From: Morganella sibonii
GTDB taxonomy: Bacteria > Pseudomonadota > Gammaproteobacteria > Enterobacterales > Enterobacteriaceae
Reading direction: 5' to 3' (one strand)
Assembly: GCF_040560245.1 (NCBI RefSeq)
Contig: NZ_JAKMWP010000007.1
Length of the DNA stretch: 64,000 nt
A program made the translations under genes and the position numbers. This document shows, piece after piece, positions 53,008 through 60,494 of this stretch; position 1 is the stretch's first letter; every line of letters starts with the position of its first letter. The notes under the pieces are model-generated. The model did no database searches. It was not told where the DNA came from and saw only the letters and a list, made by a program, of their open reading frames with translations.

Positions 53008-54389
53008 AACACGCTCCGCGCCAGAGTAAACCAGTGATCCAATAACCCCGGGCGCTGGGCAAAATGCACATGCAGATACCCGGCAAAGGTATTACCGGCC
53101 TGATAACCGCCGTGCCAGCGTTTGAGGATTTCACCGTCGCGCTCTTTGACAAATTCAAAAGCAGGCGGCAGATCAGTGACAAAATCAGAATAGTGGAACT
53201 CATGGCCGCGCAGGCGTTCACCGGTACGGACCAGTGTGGTGTCCGTCAGGGCGGTGCCTTCGCAGTAACCAAAGCGTTTCAGGCGGTTACCCATGGTGCT
53301 GTGTCCGGCGATGATACCGGTCATCGGGAAGGTATTGCCGCTGCTGTCTGTCAGTGTTTCACCGAGGTACATCAGCCCGCCGCACTCCGCATAAACAGGA
53401 ATACCGCGCTGATGTGCCGCCAGCAGTGCGTTCCGCATGGCGGTGTTAGATGAAAGTTTTTCAGCATAGACTTCCGGATAACCGCCGCCGATGTAAATCA
53501 TATGGCAGGGATCAGGCAGGGCGCTGTCATTCAGCGGACTGAATGTGACAATTTCCGCGCCGCTCTGACGCAGTAAATCGAGATTATCGGGATAATAGAA
53601 GTTAAAGGCGGCATCATCCGCCACCGCGACGGTCAGTCCGCGTCCGGCATCCGGAGTGGCCAGCGGCAGCGGCGTACTCTCTGCCGGTGCCTGCCAGTGT
53701 GTCAGGGAAAGCAGCTTATCGACATCAACGGTTTTTTCTATCTGATCGGCCAGACGCTGCCAGCGCTCTGTCTGTTGTGCCTGCTCCTGCGGCGGGATCA
53801 GTCCCAGATGACGGGAAGGAAGTTCAATATCGTTCATTACCGGCACGTAACCGATCACCGGCACATGGCAGTAGTGTTCAATGGCGTGTTTCAGGAGCTG
53901 AAAATGGCTGTCACTGTTAACGCGGTTAATCAGTACCCCGGCGATATTCAGTGACGGATCAAAATGCTGAAATCCCATCACCGTGGCGGCAATAGAAGTG
54001 GAAACCGCTTTGCCGTCGACCAGCATAATGACCGGGCAGTCCAGCTGTTTTGCCATCGCTGCGGTGCTGCAATAGTGCGGGTCGGTGCCGAAGCCGTCAT
54101 ACAGTCCCATCACGCCCTCAATCACACCGGCGTCTTTGTCCTGCATATAATGGCGGAATTGCGGGGTCAGAACAGACTCCGGCAGCATAAAGGCATCCAG
54201 GTTGCGGGAAGGCACGCCGGTGACGGCAGTATGCCAGCTGCTGTCGAGGTAATCCGGGCCGACTTTGCAGGGCTGGACCCGCAGTCCGCGGGCACTCAGT
54301 GCCCGCATGATCCCGAGGGTAATCGTGGTTTTTCCGCAACCGCTGCTGGTGCCCGCGATCACGAAAACCTGTTTTTGTGCCTTATTCAT
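53004..54389 (-). CDS. cbiA: Cobyrinate a,c-diamide synthase CbiA
   Basis: CbiA amidates the a and c carboxylates of cobyrinic acid with ATP and glutamine. The 461-residue protein has an N-terminal P-loop AGTSSGCGKTTITLGIM (about 12-28), VGPDYLDSSWHTAVTG, and a C-terminal glutaminase domain with the nucleophile in YAECGGLMYLGE near residue 333 and the His in YLHVHFAQRP near 442. It is the first gene of the 18-kb cob operon. Its leader carries a terminator-like hairpin 56-78 bp upstream and a CRP-like site about 265 bp upstream. Confidence 0.96.
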   Translation of the reverse strand: MNKAQKQVFVIAGTSSGCGKTTITLGIMRALSARGLRVQPCKVGPDYLDSSWHTAVTGVPSRNLDAFMLPESVLTPQFRHYMQDKDAGVIEGVMGLYDGFGTDPHYCSTAAMAKQLDCPVIMLVDGKAVSTSIAATVMGFQHFDPSLNIAGVLINRVNSDSHFQLLKHAIEHYCHVPVIGYVPVMNDIELPSRHLGLIPPQEQAQQTERWQRLADQIEKTVDVDKLLSLTHWQAPAESTPLPLATPDAGRGLTVAVADDAAFNFYYPDNLDLLRQSGAEIVTFSPLNDSALPDPCHMIYIGGGYPEVYAEKLSSNTAMRNALLAAHQRGIPVYAECGGLMYLGETLTDSSGNTFPMTGIIAGHSTMGNRLKRFGYCEGTALTDTTLVRTGERLRGHEFHYSDFVTDLPPAFEFVKERDGEILKRWHGGYQAGNTFAGYLHVHFAQRPGLLDHWFTLARSVL

Positions 54390-54444
54390 ACGCTACCTTT
54401 GACACGGTGTTGTTGCCAAAAAAACGTCCTGAGACCAGGAAAGC

Positions 54445-54467
54445 AAAAAAGGTTAATCAGATTAACC
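54445..54467 (-). terminator. Terminator-like hairpin (possible attenuator) in the cbiA leader
   Basis: On the minus strand GGTTAAT-CTG-ATTAACC is followed directly by six T, the form of an intrinsic terminator, 56-78 bp before the cbiA ATG. The bases just upstream (GTTAACCGGGTTAAT) can form a competing hairpin using the left arm, so an attenuator is possible. The stem has only two G-C pairs, and the same palindrome could instead be a protein-binding site. Confidence 0.45.
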
Positions 54468-54485
54468 CGGTTAACTGTCTTTTTA

Positions 54486-54547
54486 TTTTCATGATCATAA
54501 GCAGTACGAAATATTGCAGAACGGCAACATGAAAATCTTATGATCAT
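54486..54547 (-). repeat. Crossed inverted repeats in the cbiA leader
   Basis: ATGATCATAAG (54491-54501) is the exact inverse of CTTATGATCAT (54537-54547). TTTTCATG (54486-54493) is the exact inverse of CATGAAAA (54528-54535). The two pairings share bases and cannot both form, so the leader RNA could switch between structures. Position is 97-158 bp before cbiA. Confidence 0.4.
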
Positions 54548-54651
54548 TTAATTAACATTGCCGATTTTTGATATAGTAATTTTTTTGCGGCTATTTATAT
54601 TTGTTTTTAATAAAACATAAAATGCTGTTTTTATATATCTGCTTATTACAG

Positions 54652-54673
54652 ATTGTGAGTTTCTTCACATAAA
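54652..54673. promoter_or_regulatory. CRP (cAMP receptor protein) binding site
   Basis: TGTGA-GTTTCT-TCACA (54654-54669) is a perfect match to both CRP half-sites with the proper six-base spacer. It lies about 265 bp before cbiA and 495 bp before cobA. In Salmonella, CRP also stimulates the cob/pdu regulon, through pocR. A palindrome CTTGAT-TTGTG-ATCAAG follows at 54676-54692; it resembles an FNR site but has one base too many in the spacer. Confidence 0.7.
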
Positions 54674-55167
54674 TACTTGATTTGTGATCAAGATAAATAA
54701 AAAGCAACTATTTTATTTTTATAAACATATGCAAATATGTTAATTAAATGATCTTGTTTTTATTATTTGTTAATGATAATTTCCAATATAGCGATTGTCT
54801 TGTTACGTATAATAACCTGTTTTTATGAGGTAAATGTAAAAAATCAATCATTTCAGTCTGTTGGAAGTGATTGTTATACTTGATTTTTTTTCATGAACTC
54901 TTCCGTTGCGTGAACGTATTATTGGGATATCAGTCATATATTTTTTTCTGTAATTATTTAATAATGCAAAATATTAAACAGAATTGTTTTTATTACGTAT
55001 TTATCGTGAATAGATCAAAGAATAAAGTTCGCGGGTAATTAATACTGCTGTACAACGACAAAACATCATTAATAAATAGTGCTTTTTATCGCCACCAGGT
55101 ATTGTGCATAACTAATAAAATGATGTGATTTTTTCATATTGATTAATCTGATTGATAAGGCAATAAA

Positions 55168-55953
55168 ATGAGCAAAGGTAAAGTATGGCTGGTCGGAGCC
55201 GGACCCGGAGATGCATCATTAATTACCGTAAAGGGACTTCACTGTATACGTCATGCCGAAGTGCTGGTGCATGATCGTCTTGTCAATCCTGAGTTGATCG
55301 CCTGTGCCCCGGCTGACTGCAGAATTATAAATGTCGGTAAAACACCGAATCACCATCCGGTGCCGCAGGAAGAAATCAATGCCATCCTGGTAAAATATGC
55401 CGCAGAAGGTAAAAATGTGGTGCGCCTGAAAGGCGGCGACCCGTATGTGTTCGGGCGCGGCGGCGAAGAAGCCGAATCCCTGGCGGAGAACGGCCTGGAT
55501 TTTGAAGTTATCCCCGGCATCAGTTCCTCTATCGGCGGGCTGGCGTATGCCGGCATTCCGGTCACTCACCGCGATCACGCATCAAGCTTCCATGTGGTTA
55601 CCGGTCATATGTGTCAGGGGAATGAGCCGCAGAACTGGAATGCACTGGCTGCCCTTAACGGCACACTGGTTATCCTGATGGGAATGACCCGTCTGGCTGA
55701 AATCAGTCAGTTGCTGATCGACGGCGGAAAATCACCGGATACGCCGGCAGCCGTGGTGATGTATGCCAGCCAGCAGCGTCAGCAGGTGGTCACGGCCACC
55801 CTCGCCACATTACCGGAAGAAGCGGCGCGCCATAAATTACATCCGCCGGCGCTGATTGTCGTCGGCAATGTGGTGAATCTGCACCAGATTCTGGCATTTG
55901 CCGCCACACAAATTGATATTACGCAGGAAGCGCCATTAGAAGCTGCGTCATAG
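55168..55953 (+). CDS. cobA: Uroporphyrinogen-III C-methyltransferase (SUMT)
   Basis: SUMT methylates uroporphyrinogen III at C2 and C7 to precorrin-2, the branch point to siroheme and cobalamin. The 261-residue protein has VWLVGAGPGDASLITVKG near residue 6, VVRLKGGDPYVFGRGGEEAE near 87, IPGISSSIGGLAYAGIPVTHR near 113 and ATLATLPEEA. It is a stand-alone SUMT domain, not fused to a CysG-type dehydrogenase, which is separate at 58739. AAGG lies eight bases before the ATG. It heads a plus-strand group divergent from the cob operon, with cobD and pduX behind. The name is used for SUMT, not for the Salmonella adenosyltransferase. Confidence 0.95.
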   Translation: MSKGKVWLVGAGPGDASLITVKGLHCIRHAEVLVHDRLVNPELIACAPADCRIINVGKTPNHHPVPQEEINAILVKYAAEGKNVVRLKGGDPYVFGRGGEEAESLAENGLDFEVIPGISSSIGGLAYAGIPVTHRDHASSFHVVTGHMCQGNEPQNWNALAALNGTLVILMGMTRLAEISQLLIDGGKSPDTPAAVVMYASQQRQQVVTATLATLPEEAARHKLHPPALIVVGNVVNLHQILAFAATQIDITQEAPLEAAS

Positions 55954-56028
55954 TATTATCCTTAAAATAATAAGCATCCGGCTGTATGCAGGTGATTCTG
56001 TGTGCAGCCCTTACATTTGGAGGAAGCT

Positions 56029-57099
56029 ATGAGCGAACACGGTGGTAATGTGGTAGAGGTGGCTGAGCTCCTCGGGATCTCACCCGCATCTATCTTCGAT
56101 TTCAGTGCCAATATTAATCCGCTGGGGCCGCCCGAGAGGGTTAAAGCCATCATCCGCGACAATCTGTCTGTTATTGAACGCTACCCGGATATTGAATACC
56201 GCTATCTGCATGCTGCACTGGCCCGTGGCGCAGGATGTGAACTCGGACAGGTCATTGCCGGTAACGGGGAAACGGAACTGATTTACTCACTGGTGCGTCA
56301 TCTCAATCCGCACTGTGCATTATTATTAACCCCCGGATTTGCCGAATACCGCAGAGCACTGGAACAACAGGGCTGCGATATCATCGAACACGCCCTGACA
56401 GAAGAAAATGATTTTCAGCCGGATGAATCCCTGCTGGCGGATATTGAAGCCCGCCGCCCGGACTGCGTATTTATTGCCACACCGAATAACCCGACCGGCC
56501 TGATGCCGGATACCGCGCTGCTGCACAAACTGGTATCACTGTGCGAATCCCGCCATATTCATCTGATTGTTGATGAAGCCTTTATTGATTTTATGCCGGA
56601 AGGATCACCGCTGACAGCACGTCTGCCGGAAACCCGCTACCTTTATCTGTTACGGTCGCTGACCAAATTCTTTGCGATCCCGGGTCTGCGTCTCGGCTAT
56701 CTGCTGTGCGGTGACAGCCATATCATCAGCAATCTGAAAGCCTGGCGTGAGCCGTGGACGATCAACGGCCTGGCGGCGCTGGTGGGCGAGGTGCTGCTGG
56801 ATGATGAAAACTATATCAGCAAAACTCAGGACTTTATTGCCGCACAGCGGGAATATCTGTGCAATGAACTGCGGCAGTTCCCGCTGCTGAAAATCCGGCA
56901 GCCGGTGGCAAACTATATCTTTATCCGCTGCCTTAACGGTGTGGAACTTCAGTCTGCCCTGCTCAAATATAAGCTGCTGATCCGCCGCTGTCAGAATTAC
57001 CCGGGGCTGGATGGTTCTTACTACCGGATCGCTGTCCGCAGTCAGGCGGAAAACCGTCATCTTATCGGCGCACTAAAACAGGTATTTCAACATGGCTGA
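56029..57099 (+). CDS. cobD: Threonine-phosphate decarboxylase CobD
   Basis: CobD decarboxylates L-threonine O-3-phosphate to (R)-1-amino-2-propanol phosphate, the arm that CbiB attaches. The 356-residue PLP enzyme of the aminotransferase fold has FDFSANINPLGPPERV near residue 24, ATPNNPTGLMPD near 147, VDEAFIDFMPE near 180 and the PLP-lysine in LRSLTKFFAIPGLRLGYL near 205. The start ATG 56029 has GGAGGAA in front; the in-frame ORF from 56002 is not supported. It overlaps pduX by eight bases. Confidence 0.95.
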   Translation: MSEHGGNVVEVAELLGISPASIFDFSANINPLGPPERVKAIIRDNLSVIERYPDIEYRYLHAALARGAGCELGQVIAGNGETELIYSLVRHLNPHCALLLTPGFAEYRRALEQQGCDIIEHALTEENDFQPDESLLADIEARRPDCVFIATPNNPTGLMPDTALLHKLVSLCESRHIHLIVDEAFIDFMPEGSPLTARLPETRYLYLLRSLTKFFAIPGLRLGYLLCGDSHIISNLKAWREPWTINGLAALVGEVLLDDENYISKTQDFIAAQREYLCNELRQFPLLKIRQPVANYIFIRCLNGVELQSALLKYKLLIRRCQNYPGLDGSYYRIAVRSQAENRHLIGALKQVFQHG

Positions 57100-57952
57100 G
57101 GCACATTGTCCGGCATCCTGCGGAGAATTGCTCCAGGGGTGGGTTCTCGGTGGCGAAAAACTGGTTTCCTGTCCCATCAACTGGTACAGCTATGTTTCTG
57201 TGGAAGAGGGCGTACCGCTGGGACTGGAACGGCCCCGTATGCGGCAGATGCTTGAGCGGGTGCTGAAACATCTGGATATCGTGCCGGAAGCCACCGGTAT
57301 GCTGCGGATCGAATATGAATCCACCATCCCTGTCGGTAAAGGGCTGGCCAGCAGTACGGCGGATATTGCAGCCACCGCTCAGGCGACCGCGCGTTTTTAC
57401 GGCCATGAATTATCACCGGAAACCCTTGCGGAACTGTGCGTGGCGGTTGAACCGACAGACAGCACGCTGTTTTCCTCCCTGACGCTGTTTGACCACCAGA
57501 CCGCTCAGACTCAGATATCACTCGGCTGGGCGCCGGATCTGAAACTGCTGCTGCTGGAAAGCCCGGATGTGGTGCTGACAGAGGATTTCCACAAACGTGA
57601 CCGACGGGCCACCCTGCTGGCACGGGAACCCCTGCTTGCTCAGGCCTGGAAACAGCTTACCGCTGCCTGTGAGCAGCATGACCCGCAGCGCCTGGGCGAA
57701 GCGGCCACTCTGAGCGCGATCGCCAGCCAGGATCTGCTGCCCAAACCCGGTTTCAGCGAACTGCACGCCCTCGCAGATAAAGGAAAGATCTACGGCCTGA
57801 ATGTTGCACACAGCGGCAGCGTGGCCGGGCTTATCTATGATGACACCCTGCACGACAAAGATTTTATTTATGACTGGATACAGCGGCATCAGCTGGATCG
57901 GTTTTATCCGCAGGTGCATGAGGTGAGCATGACACCGGGCGGCGTCCGCTAA
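57092..57952 (+). CDS. pduX: L-threonine kinase PduX
   Basis: PduX phosphorylates L-threonine to supply CobD. The 286-residue protein is a GHMP kinase with the ATP loop PVGKGLASSTADIAA near residue 75 and AHCPASCGELLQGWV at the N-terminus, as in Salmonella PduX. In Salmonella it sits in the pdu operon; here no propanediol genes are present, and it directly follows cobD with an eight-base overlap, so its job in cobalamin arm synthesis is clear from context. Confidence 0.93.
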   Translation: MAEAHCPASCGELLQGWVLGGEKLVSCPINWYSYVSVEEGVPLGLERPRMRQMLERVLKHLDIVPEATGMLRIEYESTIPVGKGLASSTADIAATAQATARFYGHELSPETLAELCVAVEPTDSTLFSSLTLFDHQTAQTQISLGWAPDLKLLLLESPDVVLTEDFHKRDRRATLLAREPLLAQAWKQLTAACEQHDPQRLGEAATLSAIASQDLLPKPGFSELHALADKGKIYGLNVAHSGSVAGLIYDDTLHDKDFIYDWIQRHQLDRFYPQVHEVSMTPGGVR

Positions 57953-57972
57953 TACCCCTCCCATCTGCGTCA

Positions 57973-58089
57973 TTCTTCAATCCGCAGCCGTGTTGGCTGC
58001 ACTCAATAAACCGGGTCACATACTGGTGTATGCTCCCCGGTTTCTTTCGTTTGCCGCCTTGCTGCAAATTGAATAATTTAGCAGATGAC
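57973..58089. repeat. Structured repeat A, copy 1 (117 bp)
   Basis: This copy and the one at 58104-58220 differ at only two positions. Internal hairpins are clear: GCAGCC with GGCTGC, AACCGGG with CCCGGTT enclosing CATAC with GTATG, and TTCAAT near the left end with ATTGAA near the right end. The overall layout is a branched cruciform. It begins 20 bp after pduX. The two copies look like members of an interspersed, non-coding enterobacterial repeat family. Confidence 0.85.
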
Positions 58090-58103
58090 CTGCGTGCTGA
58101 TTT

Positions 58104-58220
58104 TTCTTCAATCCGCAGCCGTGTTGGCTGCACTCAATAAATCGGGTCACATACTGGTGTATGCTCCCCGGTTTCTTTCATTTGCCGCCTTGCTGCAAAT
58201 TGAATAATTTAGCAGATGAC
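58104..58220. repeat. Structured repeat A, copy 2 (117 bp)
   Basis: This is a direct tandem copy of the element at 57973-58089, offset by 131 bp with 14 bp between the copies. The same hairpins are kept; one of the two differences changes AACCGGG to AATCGGG, which keeps pairing as a wobble. This suggests that structure is selected or that duplication is recent. Confidence 0.85.
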
Positions 58221-58297
58221 TCCTGAGTCACTTTTTATTTAACGTCCTGACACCTGCGAAATGATATTGAATATCCTGAATTTTCATCATGTCAAAG

Positions 58298-58441
58298 TAA
58301 AAGGCAGATAAGCGGCAAAGAGACGAAAAGCATGCGCGTCATGGATGACGCGCCTGAGCGCACAGGGAGGTGTTTACAGCGACTTTTCGTTTTGCCGGTT
58401 ATCAGCCCCGGCTCAAGTGCTGAGTATTCCGCCTTCTTTAT
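58298..58441. repeat. Structured repeat B, copy 1 (about 144 bp)
   Basis: This copy is a direct repeat of 58493-58636, offset by 195 bp. It contains the perfect dyad GCGCGTCAT-GG-ATGACGCGC and an outer pairing of GACGAAAAG with CTTTTCGT. Its edges are approximate. It codes for nothing convincing; the reading frame through it only reflects the repeat. Confidence 0.8.
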
Positions 58442-58492
58442 TAACAACAGACGTCGGGGCAGGAATTCGCATCATTCTATCCGCAGCAAAAA

Positions 58493-58636
58493 TAAAAGGC
58501 AGATAACCAGCAGAGAGACGAAAAGCATGCGCGTCACAGATGACGCGCCTGAGCGCACTGGGAAGTGTTTACAGCGACTTTTCGTTTTGCCGGTTATCAG
58601 CCCGGCCCCGGTGCTGAGTATTTCCCTCCTTTATTT
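58493..58636. repeat. Structured repeat B, copy 2 (about 144 bp)
   Basis: This is the second copy of the element at 58298-58441, with more differences than the A pair. The central dyad is kept as GCGCGTCA-CAGA-TGACGCGC. An outer stem is better here: GATAACC (near 58502-58508) with GGTTATC (near 58592-58598), and ACGAAAAG with CTTTTCGT. It resembles a MITE-like or REP-like long hairpin. Confidence 0.8.
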
Positions 58637-58738
58637 ACCGCGCGGCACCACAAAGTACGCGCCGCTTTGCTGCGTCCCGGCAGCGGGCAGGATATGATTC
58701 AGACAACTGATTCTGACGCTGTCTGCAAAGGAGACACT

Positions 58739-59395
58739 ATGCTGCGTTATCCGCTGTTTTGTGATTTACAGGGAAAGACCTGCCTGGTTGTGGGGGGAGG
58801 GGAAGTCGCCGCTCATAAATGCCGCACGCTGTTACAGGCCGGGGCCCATGTCACCGTCATTGCGCCGGGTTTCCACGGTGATTTCACCGCACTGGCGGAA
58901 AATCCTCACCTGACCCTGACAGAAGCTGCCTTTGATGCGGCACTGTGGCCGCAGGCGTGCTGGCTGGTGTTTGCCGCCACCGACTCGCCGGAAATCAATC
59001 AGCAGGTGCTGGAACAGGCCAATGCCCGCCACTGCTTCTGCAACGTCACTGACGCGCCGGAAAGCGCCTCATTTATCTCTCCGGCCACTATCGATGTGCC
59101 GCCGGTCCAGATTGCGCTGACCTGCGGGGGAAACCCTGTTTATACGCAGTTTCTGAAACACCGTGTTATGCAGGCCATTCCGGCGGATGCCCCGGTGAAA
59201 CTCCGCGCCGCCGCACGGCTGCGTGAACAGGTGAAAGCCACCCCGGCCTCCCGGGATGCCAAACGGCTGTTCTGGCAGAAATTCTTTACCGATACTGCCC
59301 TGGAACAACTCCTGCCGCTGGAAGATGATGAACTGCTGACAGATTATCTCAATTATCTGCTGGCGCAGTTTACCGAAGAGCACGGAACCCGCTGA
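58739..59395 (+). CDS. Precorrin-2 dehydrogenase / sirohydrochlorin ferrochelatase (CysG N-terminal type)
   Basis: This enzyme oxidises precorrin-2 to sirohydrochlorin with NAD+, feeding both CbiK (cobalt) and siroheme. The 218-residue protein corresponds to the N-terminal half of CysG (Met8-like), with the NAD-binding CLVVGGGEVAAHKCRTLL near residue 14, FAATDSPEINQQV near 80, CNVTDAPESASFISPA near 97 and the central GNPVYTQFLK block. The CysG methylase half is absent and is supplied by cobA at 55168. The start ATG 58739 has AAGGAG before it; the ORF extending back to 58565 is repeat DNA. Confidence 0.92.
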   Translation: MLRYPLFCDLQGKTCLVVGGGEVAAHKCRTLLQAGAHVTVIAPGFHGDFTALAENPHLTLTEAAFDAALWPQACWLVFAATDSPEINQQVLEQANARHCFCNVTDAPESASFISPATIDVPPVQIALTCGGNPVYTQFLKHRVMQAIPADAPVKLRAAARLREQVKATPASRDAKRLFWQKFFTDTALEQLLPLEDDELLTDYLNYLLAQFTEEHGTR

Positions 59396-60053
59396 AAAAA
59401 TAAAACTCCGGAGTCGTAATAGCGGCTTCGGGGTAATTATGTGAGCTGAATGGCTTATTTCAGTGTCATAATAACAAAAGTAAATCAGCAGAATTATCAT
59501 ATTAATAATAAAGCATTTACTTTTTTGCATCATTTTATTTTTTATTTATCTGTGGCATCTCGTTACATGATTAAATAAGATGCGCGTCACACTATTTCGT
59601 CATTATTTATCAAAATATATTCATATGGAATATACTATAAAATATAGTTTAAACATTAAAAATTAATTGCTATTTATATTGACTTTAATAATATAACAAT
59701 GATCACAAAATCAGGATTGATTTATTTATCATTAGGTTTAAATAATTGTTAATTAAAGTTTTTGTTTGTTGTTTTTAATGGTATTCAATTGATTTAAAAG
59801 GGAATTTAAGTGTGATCTGCATCTTGTTTTATCCTCCGCTTAAAACCATTCCGTTTTTGCAAGATATCCTTACTTTATATCAATTGTTTTTAAACTCCCT
59901 GAATTGCACATTATCATCAGTGGAAAGTTAAGGAATTAAATAGGGATGAATACAAGATTTGTACTTAGATACTTTCTTAATTAATACCAAGCGGATTTAA
60001 CCGGTTTTGTTTTAACTTTAATTCCGAATATTCAGTTTATTTAGAGGTATATC
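59396..60053 (+). other. 658-bp AT-rich leader of the glutamate mutase operon
   Basis: No gene is visible. TGTGA (59811-59815) begins a weak CRP-like element whose second half matches poorly. TACAA-GAT-TTGTA (59951-59963) is a perfect small palindrome. I see no B12 riboswitch core. The promoter of the glm operon should lie here. Confidence 0.5.
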
Positions 60054-60494
60054 ATGCAGAAGCCTACCATTGTTATGGGTGTAATTGGTGCCGATTGCCA
60101 TGCCGTCGGTAACAAAGTTTTAGATCGCGTGTTTTCTCAGCACAATTTTAATGTGATTAACCTGGGTGTCATGGTCAGCCAGGATGAATATATCGATGCT
60201 GCCATTGAAACCGGTGCGCAGGCAATCATTGTTTCTTCTATTTACGGTCACGGTGAAGTGGATTGTTTAGGTATGCGTGATCGCTGCATCGAACGTGGTC
60301 TGGGTGACATTCTTCTGTATGTCGGCGGCAACCTGGTTATCGGTAAACAGGAACCGGCTGAAATCGAGAAAAAATTCTGCGACATGGGCTTTAACCGTGT
60401 GTTCTTCCCGAACACAGATCTGGAATATGTCTGCGATGTCATGAAAAAAGACATTGAAAAAAGCCCGGCACGTAAAGAAGGAATGACCGCGTAA
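60054..60494 (+). CDS. glmS: Methylaspartate mutase (glutamate mutase) subunit S
   Basis: This is the cobalamin-binding small subunit of adenosylcobalamin-dependent glutamate mutase, which interconverts L-glutamate and L-threo-3-methylaspartate. The 146-residue protein carries the B12 motif D14-x-H16-x-x-G19 (GADCHAVG), whose His replaces the lower ligand of cobalt; SSIYGHGEVDC near residue 62 and LYVGGNLVIGK near 89 are family blocks. The name glmS is that used for this enzyme in clostridia and is not the glucosamine synthase. It overlaps glmL by one base. Confidence 0.96.
   Translation: MQKPTIVMGVIGADCHAVGNKVLDRVFSQHNFNVINLGVMVSQDEYIDAAIETGAQAIIVSSIYGHGEVDCLGMRDRCIERGLGDILLYVGGNLVIGKQEPAEIEKKFCDMGFNRVFFPNTDLEYVCDVMKKDIEKSPARKEGMTA

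Larger units (their letters stand above)
54390..55167. other. 778-bp divergent control region between cbiA and cobA
   Basis: This AT-rich region holds the promoters of the cob operon (minus strand) and the cobA group (plus strand). I see no ORF of note and no B12-box or other core of an adenosylcobalamin riboswitch on either strand. It does contain a CRP-like site, a terminator-like hairpin, paired inverted repeats and an FNR-like palindrome with the wrong spacing; these are listed separately. Confidence 0.7.

Noticed and set aside
54676..54692. FNR binding site CTTGAT...ATCAAG
   Set aside because: The spacer is five bases, while FNR sites have four between TTGAT and ATCAA. It is kept only as a palindrome.
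54390..55167. Adenosylcobalamin riboswitch before cbiA or cobA
   Set aside because: I looked on both strands for the B12 box and the conserved aptamer core and saw none. A covariance-model search would be needed to be certain.
58332..58697. Open reading frame of 121 codons with a duplicated peptide block (MRV-DDAPERTG...)
   Set aside because: It runs through both copies of structured repeat B; the peptide repeat is the DNA repeat translated. There is no ribosome site or family resemblance.
57953..58738. CRISPR array
   Set aside because: There are only two copies of each repeat, each over 100 bp, with unequal spacing and no short spacers. No cas genes are in the window.
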